Shown: positions 1-9,134, counted from the stretch's first letter. The stretch: DNA of 38,030 bases from Acidobacteriota bacterium (GCA_002726085.1 PBRZ01000026.1:1-38030), one strand, 5' to 3'. The notes: generated by a model from the sequence alone, not told the origin. Made by a program: numbers and translations.

Positions 1-15
1 TACCGACGCGCTTGC

Positions 16-1014
16 GTGGCATCCTACCTCCTGGTCGTGACACCCGAATTCTACCGCTCGGGCTGGAACGATTTCAGGGGGGCAGGTCACCTGTATGCGG
101 CGCGTCACATCCCGCAGCTAAAGGGCCACGCGACCGCCACGAGTCAGCTCAAGATTCTGCGTGAGCATCTGGGCGACCTGCCGCTGGCGGCACTTGAGCG
201 GCCAGCACCGATTGAAGATTTCCGACGGGCCTTCAGCCATCGGAAACCGGCGACGGTGAATCGGTATCTGGCGCGCCTCCGGCACATGCTTGGGTGGGCG
301 CAGGCTCGTGGCCTCGTCACGCGGACCCCGTTCAGCCGGTACCTCCTCACCATCAGCACGAAACGAGAGACGCGCCGAAGTCGGCGGGTGCATCCGGCCG
401 AAGAGCAGGCCCTTCTTGCCGCGTGCGACCTGATTGACGACGCGAGGCATTGGTATGCGGGACGGGAGCTGAAGCCGAGGATCGAGGCGGCTCTGGACCT
501 GAGGCTGCGCCGAGGTGAGATGTTGGCGCTCCGCAATCGGGATGTCGACTGGCACAAGCATCGCGTCGTGCTGCGCGGGGCGACGACCAAGAGTGCGATT
601 CTGCGGGCGGTACCGTTCGACCCACAAGGGCGTGTGGCGGCGTATCTTGAGACTCGCCGCTTTCTGAAGCCGGACGGGTATGTGTTCGGATCGGCGTCGG
701 GCGATCATGTCGGATCGTTTCGGACTGCGTGGGAGACGTTGGTCCTTTTGGCGCACGGGGAGGTGGCCGATCGGGACAAGCGCCGGGGACGGGTGAACAC
801 AGAGGGGCTGAAGCAGATCGATCTGCACTGGCACGACATGAGACGCGAGGCAGCCTGCCGCTGGCGCGAGAAGGGGTTGGATCTCCGCGAGATTCAAATT
901 CTGCTGGGCCACTCTTCATTGCTGGTGACGGAGCGGTACTTGAATATCTCGAACGACGAACTGGCGGACGCAATGGCCAAGAAGTTGTGGGGCGGGAAGG
1001 AGGGGAAACGATGA
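16..1014 (+). CDS. Tyrosine recombinase / phage-type integrase, possibly 5'-truncated by the window edge
   Basis: Site-specific recombinase that would cut and rejoin DNA through a phosphotyrosine intermediate. The SAM-like core-binding domain covers about residues 30-110 and the catalytic domain about 125-315. The catalytic set is visible: Arg165 in LRRGE, Lys192 in TTKS, HDMR (His273, Arg276), LGH (His299) and the nucleophile Tyr308 in TERYLN. The usual TG before the first Arg box is replaced by LDLR, which is slightly odd. A GTG gives 332 residues, but the frame stays open to base 1, so an N-terminal arm-binding part may lie outside the window. The gene points at the 3' end of a tRNA-Phe only about 130 bp away, the normal position for the integrase of a tRNA-targeting island. 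The family is certain; the start and the element are inferred. Confidence 0.9.
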   Translation: MASYLLVVTPEFYRSGWNDFRGAGHLYAARHIPQLKGHATATSQLKILREHLGDLPLAALERPAPIEDFRRAFSHRKPATVNRYLARLRHMLGWAQARGLVTRTPFSRYLLTISTKRETRRSRRVHPAEEQALLAACDLIDDARHWYAGRELKPRIEAALDLRLRRGEMLALRNRDVDWHKHRVVLRGATTKSAILRAVPFDPQGRVAAYLETRRFLKPDGYVFGSASGDHVGSFRTAWETLVLLAHGEVADRDKRRGRVNTEGLKQIDLHWHDMRREAACRWREKGLDLREIQILLGHSSLLVTERYLNISNDELADAMAKKLWGGKEGKR

Positions 1015-1145
1015 CGCCGGATGGGGTTGTCTACCGGATCACCGCCGCGCGATTGTCTGCCATTTGTCTATCTACGGGTTTTGAGGGCGAAAAAGGAACT
1101 TCTCAGAAGTGGCAGAAGAGTCCCGGTTTTATTGGGAAGAAAGAA

Positions 1146-1221
1146 TGGTGCCGAGGGGCAGAATTGAACTGCCGACACCACGATTTTCAGTCGTGTGCTC
1201 TACCAACTGAGCTACCTCGGC
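1146..1221 (-). tRNA. tRNA-Phe (anticodon GAA), CCA encoded
   Basis: A 76-nt cloverleaf read on the minus strand. The 7-bp acceptor stem pairs GCCGAGG with CCTCGGC, the D-arm carries AGCTCAGTTGGTAGAGC, and the T-arm carries the GTTCAATTC-type loop. The anticodon loop CTGAAAA places GAA at plus-strand 1186-1188. The 3' CCA is encoded at 1146-1148. The 3' end faces the integrase gene, so the 3' half of this tRNA is the likely attachment-site core. Confidence 0.97.
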
Positions 1222-1334
1222 ACGCCGGGAACTGAGGGCGGGGCCGTCATCGCGTGACAGCACTCGTCACGATATCCCAGGCTGCGGGGAGCACGCAACC
1301 AGGGCGGGTAGTCGCCCAAGGTTGTCTGGCACTG

Positions 1335-2084
1335 TCACCGTGGCGTCGGCCGCCGTCCCCGAAACCGCATCAGAACACGCCATGGGACGACCAGCGATTC
1401 CCTGAACACCCTTCCGGTCAGCTTTGAGGCGCCGTGCTTCCGGCCGACAAAAATCACGGGCACCTCGCCGATGGTGCAGCCCAGATGCGCCGCTTCGCAC
1501 AGCGTCTCGACAAGGAACGCGAAGCCCTCGGCGCCAATCAGATCCCAGCGGATTCGCCGCACCGCCGACCGTCGCCAGCAGCGATAACCGCTCGTGCAGT
1601 CGCGCGCGCCGAGTCCGGTGACGGCGCGCACGTAGGCGTTGGCGCCTCGGCTCAACGCCGCGCGGTAACCCGGAAAATCGACGAGCCCAGCGCCGTCGGC
1701 GTAGCGCGAGCCGATCACCACGTCGTGCTGCTCGGTAGCGGCGATCATGGCAGGGAGGTGACTGGGGTCGTGGGAGAGGTCTGCGTCCATCTGACAGATG
1801 ACGTCGACCTCGCTCGCGGCCGCTCGCGGAAAGGCTTCTGCGTAGGCCAGCCCGAGCCCGCGTGCGCCAACGCGGTGCACGACCTCGACTCGGCCCGGAA
1901 ACTGGCGCGCGAGACCGTCGGCGACATCGCCCGTGCCGTCGGGCGAGCGGTCGTCGACGATCATCAGACGCAGCCCGTCGTGCTCGAGGATCCGCGGGAC
2001 GAGCAGCGGCAGGTTCGTCGCCTCGTTTAGCGTGGGAAGAATGACGAGCGCCCGCTTCGAGACTGGGGCGTTGGTGTGGGTCAC
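1335..2084 (-). CDS. GT2 glycosyltransferase, polyprenol-phosphate mannose synthase (DPM1-like)
   Basis: Likely transfers mannose, or a related hexose, from a nucleotide sugar to a polyprenyl phosphate at the cytoplasmic membrane face. At 249 residues it is a single GT-A domain without C-terminal membrane helices, as in soluble DPM1-type synthases. Visible motifs are ILPTLNE (15-21), VDDRSPDGT (43-51), the metal-binding MDADLSHDP (99-107) and IGSRYADG. The GTG start is chosen because it overlaps the TGA of the upstream membrane glycosyltransferase in a GTGA, which implies translational coupling. The open frame continues upstream only as antisense-like sequence inside that gene. The pairing suggests a donor-lipid enzyme next to its user. 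Sugar specificity cannot be read from sequence. Confidence 0.88.
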   Translation of the reverse strand: MTHTNAPVSKRALVILPTLNEATNLPLLVPRILEHDGLRLMIVDDRSPDGTGDVADGLARQFPGRVEVVHRVGARGLGLAYAEAFPRAAASEVDVICQMDADLSHDPSHLPAMIAATEQHDVVIGSRYADGAGLVDFPGYRAALSRGANAYVRAVTGLGARDCTSGYRCWRRSAVRRIRWDLIGAEGFAFLVETLCEAAHLGCTIGEVPVIFVGRKHGASKLTGRVFRESLVVPWRVLMRFRGRRPTPR

Positions 2085-3550
2085 AAGAAGCGATGCCAGG
2101 TGAAAAACAGGACTGCGGCCAGTCCCTGCACGCAGGCGAACCCGCACACAAGCGTCTGACGCTGCCGGTCGGCGAGCACCAGCGCCAGATACATGAACAT
2201 TGGAAAGAGCAGGCTCGTCACACGCCCCATCGACAGGAATCCGCCAAAAAACAGCGGTGGCCCCACGTTCAAGATCATGAACAGGCCATACTCCGGACCC
2301 AGCCGGCGCGTGATCGGCCAGATCAACGCGCACGCCAGGATAGCCCCCACAGCATTGAGGGCGTCGATCGGCTGAGCAGACGTGTATTCAACGATCCCGC
2401 GCTCGGTAATCGCTTCGAGCGGAGTGATCAGAGTCGGGAACCCGGTGTAGCTGCGGCCCCAGGCCGTGTGAGCTTCTCGCCAGGTGAACGGGTCGCCGGT
2501 CAGCGAGTAGATGTATCCCGAATAGATCAGCACGCCGACCAGTGGCATTGCGGCGACCATTCCGGCGACCACGGCGTGTCGAACGAGCTCGTCGCGCGTC
2601 CTGGCAGCGGTCCGTCGCGCCAGCAATTGCTGCAGCCCAATGACGCCAAGCGGTCCGGCGAGCAGGAACCCGTTCGCGCGGGTCACCCCAGCCAGCAGGC
2701 CCCAGCCAGCCGCCGCGATCCATTTTTCGTGTCTGAAGTGGTAGAAGGCAGCCACCACCGCGAGCAGCATCAGCGATTCCGAGTAGGCGGCGCTGAAGAA
2801 GACCGCGAAGGGATAGGCGGCGAGCAGAAGAAGTGCGGCGCGTGTCGCCTGTTCGTCAAGATGCTCCCGGGCCAGCCGGTAGAGCCAGACCATGCCCCAG
2901 GCGAAGGCCAGGAGCGAGACCAGTAGCGCCGCACCGAGAAACCGCTGTTGGAGCCGGAGCATTGCCAAGCGAGGCGGCCGGTCGAGTGGCTGACGAAAGA
3001 TCGACTGGGCGCCTAACAACGTCGCCACGCCTTCGGTCACCAGCGGATAGGCGGGAAAGAAGGCGACATTCTGCTGTCCTTCGTCCTCGGCCGACCACCG
3101 ATAGCCCTCCATCGCGATATTGAGATACCACCCCGTGTCCCAGCGCAGTGCCAGGTTCACCGCCTCGTTGTCCGACACTCGGATCGGCGGCGCCCCTTCG
3201 GGGAACCCAATCGAGACGACGGCGAGGTAGCCGACCAGCAGCACTGCCAACCGCGTGACGACCACGATGGGCCAGACCGTCTGACACGCCTCGGTGCGCC
3301 ATCCGGTTCGCAACCCGTTCCAGACCCGCTGATACACGGGCGGTGACGTGGCCACGTAGTGCCGCAGACCGGTGATGGCGGCCAGCAGCATCAGGGCGCG
3401 CCACGGTTCTCCAATCGACAGCACACTGCCCAGACGCAGCGGACCGAAGATGACGACATGCACGACCAGCACGCTCAGGACGAGGGTGATGAGGTCGGTA
3501 GCTCGTACCCAGACTGGGAGAGAGGGCTCAGGCGCGTCGGCGGTGTTCAC
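2081..3550 (-). CDS. PIG-V-like integral membrane mannosyltransferase
   Basis: A polytopic membrane protein of about 489 residues with many hydrophobic helices. It has a PIG-V-type signature: RWDTGWY at about 136-142 and NVAFFPAYPL at about 161-170. These correspond to the HWDxxxF and FAFFPLYP segments of eukaryotic GPI mannosyltransferase 2 and its bacterial relatives (GT-C fold, using polyprenyl-phosphate-linked sugars). The next gene in the operon is a DPM1-like synthase, which fits a lipid-linked mannose donor. The acceptor is unknown. The start is uncertain: no clear Shine-Dalgarno precedes the chosen GTG, a TTG lies 27 bases upstream, and the frame stays open further, so the N-terminus could be about 9-54 residues longer. 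Confidence 0.8.
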   Translation of the reverse strand: MNTADAPEPSLPVWVRATDLITLVLSVLVVHVVIFGPLRLGSVLSIGEPWRALMLLAAITGLRHYVATSPPVYQRVWNGLRTGWRTEACQTVWPIVVVTRLAVLLVGYLAVVSIGFPEGAPPIRVSDNEAVNLALRWDTGWYLNIAMEGYRWSAEDEGQQNVAFFPAYPLVTEGVATLLGAQSIFRQPLDRPPRLAMLRLQQRFLGAALLVSLLAFAWGMVWLYRLAREHLDEQATRAALLLLAAYPFAVFFSAAYSESLMLLAVVAAFYHFRHEKWIAAAGWGLLAGVTRANGFLLAGPLGVIGLQQLLARRTAARTRDELVRHAVVAGMVAAMPLVGVLIYSGYIYSLTGDPFTWREAHTAWGRSYTGFPTLITPLEAITERGIVEYTSAQPIDALNAVGAILACALIWPITRRLGPEYGLFMILNVGPPLFFGGFLSMGRVTSLLFPMFMYLALVLADRQRQTLVCGFACVQGLAAVLFFTWHRFL

Positions 3551-3620
3551 GAAGGTGTCGCGCGAGTTGATGGTCAACGAACTGGTGACGGGACAACAGG
3601 CGTACCGGGCCGGACAGGTT

Positions 3621-3656
3621 GGTCCATATTGTAGCCTGTCACCCGGAGACTGACAC
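3621..3656 (-). promoter_or_regulatory. Possible sigma70 promoter for the mannosyltransferase operon
   Basis: On the minus strand GTGTCA (3651-3656) is separated by 17 bp from TACAAT (3628-3633), about 70 bp upstream of the chosen GTG. The -10 is good and the -35 matches four of six consensus bases. It lies in the divergent gap with the M16 operon; no comparably clear promoter was seen for the plus strand there. Confidence 0.35.
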
Positions 3657-3774
3657 GTGGGCGTGCGTCGGCCTTGGCTCGGGCGGCGGACTGTGCCAGA
3701 CTGCTGAGACACATGCTGCGAATCGGTCTGAGTGTGGCCACCGGAGATAGTGGTCCCGACAGCAGAACGAAGAC

Positions 3775-5508
3775 ATGATGAGACGGATCGGCACGCTGGC
3801 GCTGGCGCTCGCGCTCTGTGGAACGAGCTCGGCGGCGCAGGAAGTCCCGGTCGAGGAAGTGGTGCTCGACAACGGTATGACGATTCTGTTGCTGCCGCGA
3901 CCCGGTGACCCGAACGTGGCCGTCGGGTGGGTGGCCAAGGTAGGGTCGGTCTATGAGCGGCCGGGCATCACCGGGGTGGCCCATCTGTTCGAACACATGA
4001 TGTTCAAAGGGACCGCCACCATCGGCACTCGGAACATCGAGCAGGACCTCCAGCTCATCGCCCAGCTTGACGAGGTGAAGGCGGACATCCGTGTCGAAGA
4101 AGCGGCGCTGCTCGAGGCGCACCGGCTCGGGCAAATCGAGGACCCGGACGATCCAGCCCTGCGGACCGACCGGCATCAGGAGCTGATCGGGCGATTCGAC
4201 GCGCTACTCGAGGAACAAGGCGAGTTGATCATCAAGGAGGACTTTAGCCGGACCTACTCCGGCCAGGGCGCGTCGGGCATGAACGCCGGGACCAGCTACG
4301 ACTACACCATCTATTTCGTCAACGTGCCGGCCAACAAGCTCGAGCTCTGGTTTTGGATGGAGTCGGATCGATTGCTGAACCCGGTCTTCCGTGAGTTCTA
4401 CTCCGAACGCGAGGTCGTGCACGAGGAGCGCCGTTTGCGCACCGACAGTACGCCGACCGGCAAGTTCCAGGAACAGTTCGATGCGCTGTTCTGGCAGTCG
4501 TCGCCCTATAGCTGGCCGATCGTCGGCTGGCCGAGCGATCTCGAGGGGATTACCCGCGAGGAGGCGCTGGCCTTCTTCGGCACCTACTACGCGCCCAACA
4601 ATCTGACCGCAGCGCTGGTAGGCGATTTCGATCCGGCCGAAGCGAAGGCGCTTGCCGAGCGGTATTTCGGACGGCTCCGGCGCAGCGATCGGTCCGCCCC
4701 GCAGCCGCGGACGCGCGAGATGCCGCAGCTCGGCGAAAAGCGGATGACCGCCTACGCCGAGACGAATCCACAAGTCAACATCCGGTATCACTCGGTTCCG
4801 GATGGGCATGTCGATGAGCCGCCGCTCTTCGTGTTGGGGCAGCTGCTCAACGGGCGGACCGGTCGGCTCTACCAGGCCCTGGTCGAGGATCAGCAGGTGG
4901 CTACCAACGCATCGGGTGGCCAGACCGGCCACAAGTTCGAAGGGATGTTCTCGTTGGGTGGCACGGCAAAGGAGGGGCGCACGCCGGAGGAAGTCGAGCA
5001 GGCTCTCTACGCGGAGATCGAGCGGCTGAAGACCGAACCCGTGGCGGAGCGCGAGCTGCAGAAGGTCAAGAACCAGAACGCCGCGTCGAACTTTCGAGGG
5101 TTGCGGTCCAACTTCGGGTTGATGAACCAGCTGCTGGTGCGCGAGGCTTGGCGCGGCTGGGACACGATTAACACCGACCCGGCGCTCTACGAGGCGGTGA
5201 CCGCCAATGACATCATGCGGGTGGCCAACACCTATTTCGAACCTGAGAACCGGGCCGTGGCCATTTACTACCGGAAGGAGTCGGACGAGGCGCCCGACCC
5301 GCGTCTAGCCGGGCTCGACGAGCAGGAGCGGCAACAGGTCAGTCAGATGATGACGATGATCGGGCAGATGAACGCCGAACAGCTCGGGCAGGTCATGGTC
5401 CAGCTCGAGCAGATGGCCGCTCAGGCGCCGCCCGAGAACCAGGACATGGTCGCGGTGCTGCTCGAGATCGCGCGTGAGCGGCAGGCTGGTGCCGGGGGGG
5501 GAAGATGA
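3775..5508 (+). CDS. M16 family zinc metallopeptidase, catalytically competent subunit
   Basis: An exported zinc protease of 577 residues. A signal peptide covers about 1-21, with cleavage after SSAAQ. The M16 motif HLFEH (70-74: His70, Glu73, His74) is intact, and the third ligand region EREVVHEERR lies at 211-220. Between them is an acidic, helix-forming insert of about 60 residues (95-155), followed by FSRTYSGQGASGMNAGTSYDYT, typical of this subfamily. The C-terminal inactive M16 domain covers about 230-480, and a Gln/Met-rich tail follows (about 510-577). The next gene overlaps its stop by 4 bp (ATGA) and encodes a degenerate M16 partner. Active and inactive M16 proteins often work as a heterodimer on small peptides in the periplasm; substrate unknown. 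Confidence 0.92.
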   Translation: MMRRIGTLALALALCGTSSAAQEVPVEEVVLDNGMTILLLPRPGDPNVAVGWVAKVGSVYERPGITGVAHLFEHMMFKGTATIGTRNIEQDLQLIAQLDEVKADIRVEEAALLEAHRLGQIEDPDDPALRTDRHQELIGRFDALLEEQGELIIKEDFSRTYSGQGASGMNAGTSYDYTIYFVNVPANKLELWFWMESDRLLNPVFREFYSEREVVHEERRLRTDSTPTGKFQEQFDALFWQSSPYSWPIVGWPSDLEGITREEALAFFGTYYAPNNLTAALVGDFDPAEAKALAERYFGRLRRSDRSAPQPRTREMPQLGEKRMTAYAETNPQVNIRYHSVPDGHVDEPPLFVLGQLLNGRTGRLYQALVEDQQVATNASGGQTGHKFEGMFSLGGTAKEGRTPEEVEQALYAEIERLKTEPVAERELQKVKNQNAASNFRGLRSNFGLMNQLLVREAWRGWDTINTDPALYEAVTANDIMRVANTYFEPENRAVAIYYRKESDEAPDPRLAGLDEQERQQVSQMMTMIGQMNAEQLGQVMVQLEQMAAQAPPENQDMVAVLLEIARERQAGAGGGR

Positions 5509-7004
5509 GACGGCATACAGTACCTGTCGTCGCGGTGCTCACGCTAGGTCTGTCCTTTGTGGCGGCCGGCGCCGTTTCCGCGCAATCGATACCTGCGCAT
5601 CCGAACGACCTGACCTACGAGCTGCTCGATTTTACGCCGCCGGAGGCCGCCGACCATCGACACGTATTGCCGAACGGCGTCGTGACGTTCGTCGTCGAGG
5701 ATCACGAGCTCCCCCTGGTCTCGATTTCGCTGCTGATTCGCACTGGCGCCTATCTCGACCCACCAGACAAGATCGGACTGGCGAGTCTGACGGGCAGCCA
5801 GTTGCGCGCCGGGGGCACCACGACGATGAGCGCGACCGATTTTGACGAAGAGGCGGCGTTTCTCGCCGCCAGCATAGGGAGCAACATTGGGGCGACCAGT
5901 GGTGGGGCGAGCCTCAACTGCCTGACCAAGGATCTGGACACGTGTCTGGATCTCTTTTTCGACATGTTGCGGAACCCTGGGTTCGACGAAGGTCGCCTGG
6001 CGCTGGCCACGAGCCGATCGGTCCAGCAGATGGAGCGTCGCAACGACTCCACCGGGAGCATCGAGGGGCGCGAGTGGGGGCGGCTGATGCGGGGGGACGA
6101 GCACTTCTCGACTCGTCCTCGCACGCGGGCCACGGTCGAAGCCATCACGCGTGACGATCTGGTGGCGTTTCACCGTCGTTACTATCATCCGGGCAACTTC
6201 ATCTTTTCTGCGTCGGGCGACCTGGAGACGTCCGCGATTCTCGCCGAGCTCGAGCGACGCATGGCCGGGTGGACCGTTGGCACCGAGTCGGTCCCGCCGG
6301 TGCCTGCTCAGGACGTGACGCCGGAACCAGGTCTGTATCTGGTCGACAAGCCGGACGTGAACCAGGGGCGAGTCGCGATTGGCCACCTGGGCACGACACG
6401 AGACGACCCCGATCGTTACAAGCTGCTGGTGATGAACGACATCCTTGGGGGAGGCGGTTTCAGTGCGCGGCTGTTGACCCGGATCCGTTCCGATGAGGGG
6501 CTGGCTTACAGCGCGAGCTCGAACTTCGGCGTCGGGGTCTACTACAAAGGGGTGTTCCAGGCCGGCTTCCAGTCGCGTAGCGAGACAGTCGCGCGGGCGA
6601 CCGCAATCGTGCTCGAGGAAATTGAGCGAATCCGCACCGAGCCGGTCGGGGAGGAAGAGCTCCGGAATTCGATTGCCTACTTTGTCGAAACCTTCTCTCG
6701 CAATTTCTCGAGCGCCGCATCGACGGCCGGGCTGTTCGCCAGTGACGAGTACACGGGTCGCGACCCAGCCTACCTGGCCGTGTATCGCGACAATATCGCA
6801 GCGGTGACGGCGGAACACGTGCTCGACGTCGCGCAGCGCTATCTCGACCCCGACGAATTGGCCATCCTCGTCGTGGGTAATCTCGAGGCGATTCTGGCCG
6901 GCGACCCGGAGCGGCCGGAGTACATGCTCGAAGACATGAGCCGGGGCGAGGTGGTGCGGATTCCACTGCCCGATCCGTTCACGATGGAATACCCAGACCG
7001 ATAG
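5505..7004 (+). CDS. M16 family peptidase-like protein, non-catalytic partner
   Basis: 499 residues with a signal peptide (about 1-27, ending AVSAQ). It has the M16 fold landmarks LPNGVVTFVVEDHELPLVSISLLIRTG (54-81) and the second-domain RIRSDEGLAYSASSNFG region. Where an active enzyme has HxxEH, this protein has GLASLTGSQL (91-100), so the zinc site is absent. This is the usual state of the non-catalytic subunit of two-protein M16 enzymes, and the 4-bp overlap with the active gene supports a joint complex. It probably provides half of the closed peptide chamber. Family assignment is firm; the partnership is inferred from gene order. Confidence 0.9.
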   Translation: MRRHTVPVVAVLTLGLSFVAAGAVSAQSIPAHPNDLTYELLDFTPPEAADHRHVLPNGVVTFVVEDHELPLVSISLLIRTGAYLDPPDKIGLASLTGSQLRAGGTTTMSATDFDEEAAFLAASIGSNIGATSGGASLNCLTKDLDTCLDLFFDMLRNPGFDEGRLALATSRSVQQMERRNDSTGSIEGREWGRLMRGDEHFSTRPRTRATVEAITRDDLVAFHRRYYHPGNFIFSASGDLETSAILAELERRMAGWTVGTESVPPVPAQDVTPEPGLYLVDKPDVNQGRVAIGHLGTTRDDPDRYKLLVMNDILGGGGFSARLLTRIRSDEGLAYSASSNFGVGVYYKGVFQAGFQSRSETVARATAIVLEEIERIRTEPVGEEELRNSIAYFVETFSRNFSSAASTAGLFASDEYTGRDPAYLAVYRDNIAAVTAEHVLDVAQRYLDPDELAILVVGNLEAILAGDPERPEYMLEDMSRGEVVRIPLPDPFTMEYPDR

Positions 7005-7005
7005 C

Positions 7006-8553
7006 GTGTCAGGTCAGCGCGTATCGGTCCGTGTCTGGGCCGACGAGGGCCCGGGGCGTGCGCCCGAACAACGGGACGGAGTGCTGAGCGAGCCGCTCCC
7101 GCAGACTGCGGTGTGCATCTCCGGTGGCGGCACCCGGTCGATGGCGGCTACGGTCGGACAGCTGCGTGGCCTGGTCGAGCTCGGTCTGCTGGATCGCATC
7201 GGCTACCTCTCCTGCGTATCGGGTAGCGCCTGGGCCGCCGTGCCGTATCTCTACGCGGCCGATGGCGCGGTCGAGCTCGGTGTTGTGACCCGCCCGGACC
7301 AGCTGACTCGTGAAGGTCTCGACCGACTCGAACCCCGCTCGCTGCTGCTATCGGCGACCAGTCATTTCCGTGACTCCTTCGTTGCGTTGGACGCCGACGG
7401 CTCGGTCCGTCCCGACCAAGTGTGGAGTCGCGCGGTCGGAGAGACCTTTCTGGCTCCTGTCGGGCTCTACGACCCAACGGAGCCGACCGGGTTCGGCCCC
7501 GCGGCCGGTTCGGCGTTTGCGGCCGCCGGGGAACGAGTGTTGCCGGTGCGCCGGTGTCATCGGCCGCGCGTGACGCGACCGTTTCCGGTGGTGCACGCTA
7601 CCTTGAACTGGCCGGAGTCGCGGTCAGCCTCCCAGCAGCGGTTACCTTTCGAGTACACCCCGCTCTATGTCGGCTCGCCACAACGGCGGGTGCTCAGGGA
7701 CGCCGAGGCTGGCCCGCGCACGGTGGGAGGCACGTTCGTGGAACCGCTCGGCTTTGGCTCGGCGGGGCCCCCAGCTGTGGGCGCCACCGACGGACGTGTG
7801 GCGGTCCGGCCACCGCTTCGACCGTTCACACTGGGCGACATGATCGGCGCGAGCAGCGCGTTCAACACGCCGGACCGGGATGTGCGCGCCTATCCCCACG
7901 CGTGCTACTGGACGCTCCCCGCCGCCAACAGCGGTCCTTGCGTGGTCAACGACCTGTTCACCGACGGCGGCGATGTCGACAACCTGGCGCTGCTCGGGAT
8001 GCTGCGTCGGCGGATCCCGACGGTGGTCGTGTTCCTCAACTCCGTCTGGCCGCTCGACATTGATCATGACGCGCGCCACTGGCCCGACAACGGTCAGATC
8101 GATCCGGCGGTGCCACCCCTGTTTGGTCAGCCCAGCCAGCGATGGCCACACAATCAGGTCTTCCTGCCGGCGGCGTATCGAGAGGTGGTGTCGGCCTGGC
8201 GGGCGGCCAAGCGTGCAGGCCACCCCATGGTGGCCTCTTCTCGTTTGACGGTGCAGCCGAACGACTGGTGGGGTATCGAGGGTGGTTGGGACGTGTCAGT
8301 GTGCTGGGTCTACAACGGCCGTGTTCCGGCCTGGGAGGCGGGGCTCCCCGATGAGATTCGCCGCATACTGCCCTCCGGCGCCAGTGACGCTCCGGATGCT
8401 CCGCTGGCCCGGTTTCCCCATTACCGCACGATCGGCCAAAACGCTCAGGCCTTGACGCGCCTTACGCCACTACAAGCCAACCTGCTGGCGGAGCTCGCCG
8501 GGTGGAGCGTGATTGAATCGGGCGACAAGCTACGGGCCGTGCTCGCCGGCTGA
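7006..8553 (+). CDS. cPLA2/patatin-like acyl hydrolase (PLA2 catalytic-domain type)
   Basis: 515 residues without an obvious signal peptide. Three motifs fit a Ser-Asp dyad lipase of the cytosolic phospholipase A2 group. These are an oxyanion-hole glycine run ISGGGTRS (38-45), a nucleophile elbow CVSGSAW with Ser72 as likely nucleophile (compare GLSGS in cPLA2), and FTDGGDVDNLALL with Asp320 as second catalytic residue. The central region (about 150-290) is divergent and may shape the substrate site. It starts two bases after the stop of the M16 partner, so the three genes probably form one transcription unit. A role in membrane-lipid or lysophospholipid turnover is likely but untested. Bacterial members of this group are mostly uncharacterised. 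Confidence 0.8.
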   Translation: MSGQRVSVRVWADEGPGRAPEQRDGVLSEPLPQTAVCISGGGTRSMAATVGQLRGLVELGLLDRIGYLSCVSGSAWAAVPYLYAADGAVELGVVTRPDQLTREGLDRLEPRSLLLSATSHFRDSFVALDADGSVRPDQVWSRAVGETFLAPVGLYDPTEPTGFGPAAGSAFAAAGERVLPVRRCHRPRVTRPFPVVHATLNWPESRSASQQRLPFEYTPLYVGSPQRRVLRDAEAGPRTVGGTFVEPLGFGSAGPPAVGATDGRVAVRPPLRPFTLGDMIGASSAFNTPDRDVRAYPHACYWTLPAANSGPCVVNDLFTDGGDVDNLALLGMLRRRIPTVVVFLNSVWPLDIDHDARHWPDNGQIDPAVPPLFGQPSQRWPHNQVFLPAAYREVVSAWRAAKRAGHPMVASSRLTVQPNDWWGIEGGWDVSVCWVYNGRVPAWEAGLPDEIRRILPSGASDAPDAPLARFPHYRTIGQNAQALTRLTPLQANLLAELAGWSVIESGDKLRAVLAG

Positions 8554-8637
8554 TGAACAACGACAGCCTGCGGGCTATGGGCACTCGCTGACGCACGAAA
8601 AAGGTGATCGCGCATCGTAGACGGAAGCCGGGCCATG

Positions 8638-9057
8638 CTACCGAACGCCGTCGGTGGGGTCGGCGTTCGGGGGAATCGGCGCTGTTTCAGCGGAGAGTGC
8701 CGTCGTCGTTCTGACGATGAAAAGCTGCTCTCCTGGTCTGATCATGTCGAGCTCGCCACGCGCCACGGCCTCGATCAGACGTGGATCCTCCGTCAGGGCT
8801 TCGACGTAACGATGTAGCTGCCCGTTCTCGGCATGCAGGGCGTCGATGACTTGCTGCAGCTGAGCGTGCTCCCGGTTGGCCCGAAACAGCGCGACGAGCC
8901 CACGCTCGCCCACGAACGCGTTGGCAATCAACAGAATGGTGACAAGCAGCAGCACGTACCGTCCAGTGCGGCGCGGCGTCGGTGTGCGTCGCGGCAGTGG
9001 CGGCAACTCGTTGAGCCGATCGATCGGGGAGCTCTTCGTCACAGTGTCCCGTGCCAT
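8638..9057 (-). CDS. ftsB: FtsB/DivIC-type septum formation initiator
   Basis: A small bitopic membrane protein of 139 residues. A basic, proline-rich cytoplasmic tail (1-31) precedes one membrane helix (about 34-50). A coiled coil follows (about 56-90, with ALFRANREHAQLQQVIDALHAE-type heptads) and then the family's DPRLIEAVARGELDMIRPGEQLFIV segment (91-115). FtsB-type proteins bind FtsL and FtsQ in the divisome. The ATG was chosen because the family is about 100-130 residues and GGGAG lies 11-12 bases upstream; the frame is open further upstream but reads through a promoter. The short acidic tail after 118 is unusual but not unique. It could equally be named DivIC. Confidence 0.85.
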   Translation of the reverse strand: MARDTVTKSSPIDRLNELPPLPRRTPTPRRTGRYVLLLVTILLIANAFVGERGLVALFRANREHAQLQQVIDALHAENGQLHRYVEALTEDPRLIEAVARGELDMIRPGEQLFIVRTTTALSAETAPIPPNADPTDGVR

Positions 9058-9134
9058 GAGGTCGTCACACTCCCAGACCACGCCGGCGCGTCTGCTCGTC
9101 CTCTCCGATCGGAGGGGCACCCATTCATCATCGA

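Noticed and set aside
729-1235. Open frame ending in GAELNCRHHDFQSCALPTEL
   Set aside because: This is the well-known false protein made by reading antisense through a tRNA-Phe gene and out of frame through the integrase.
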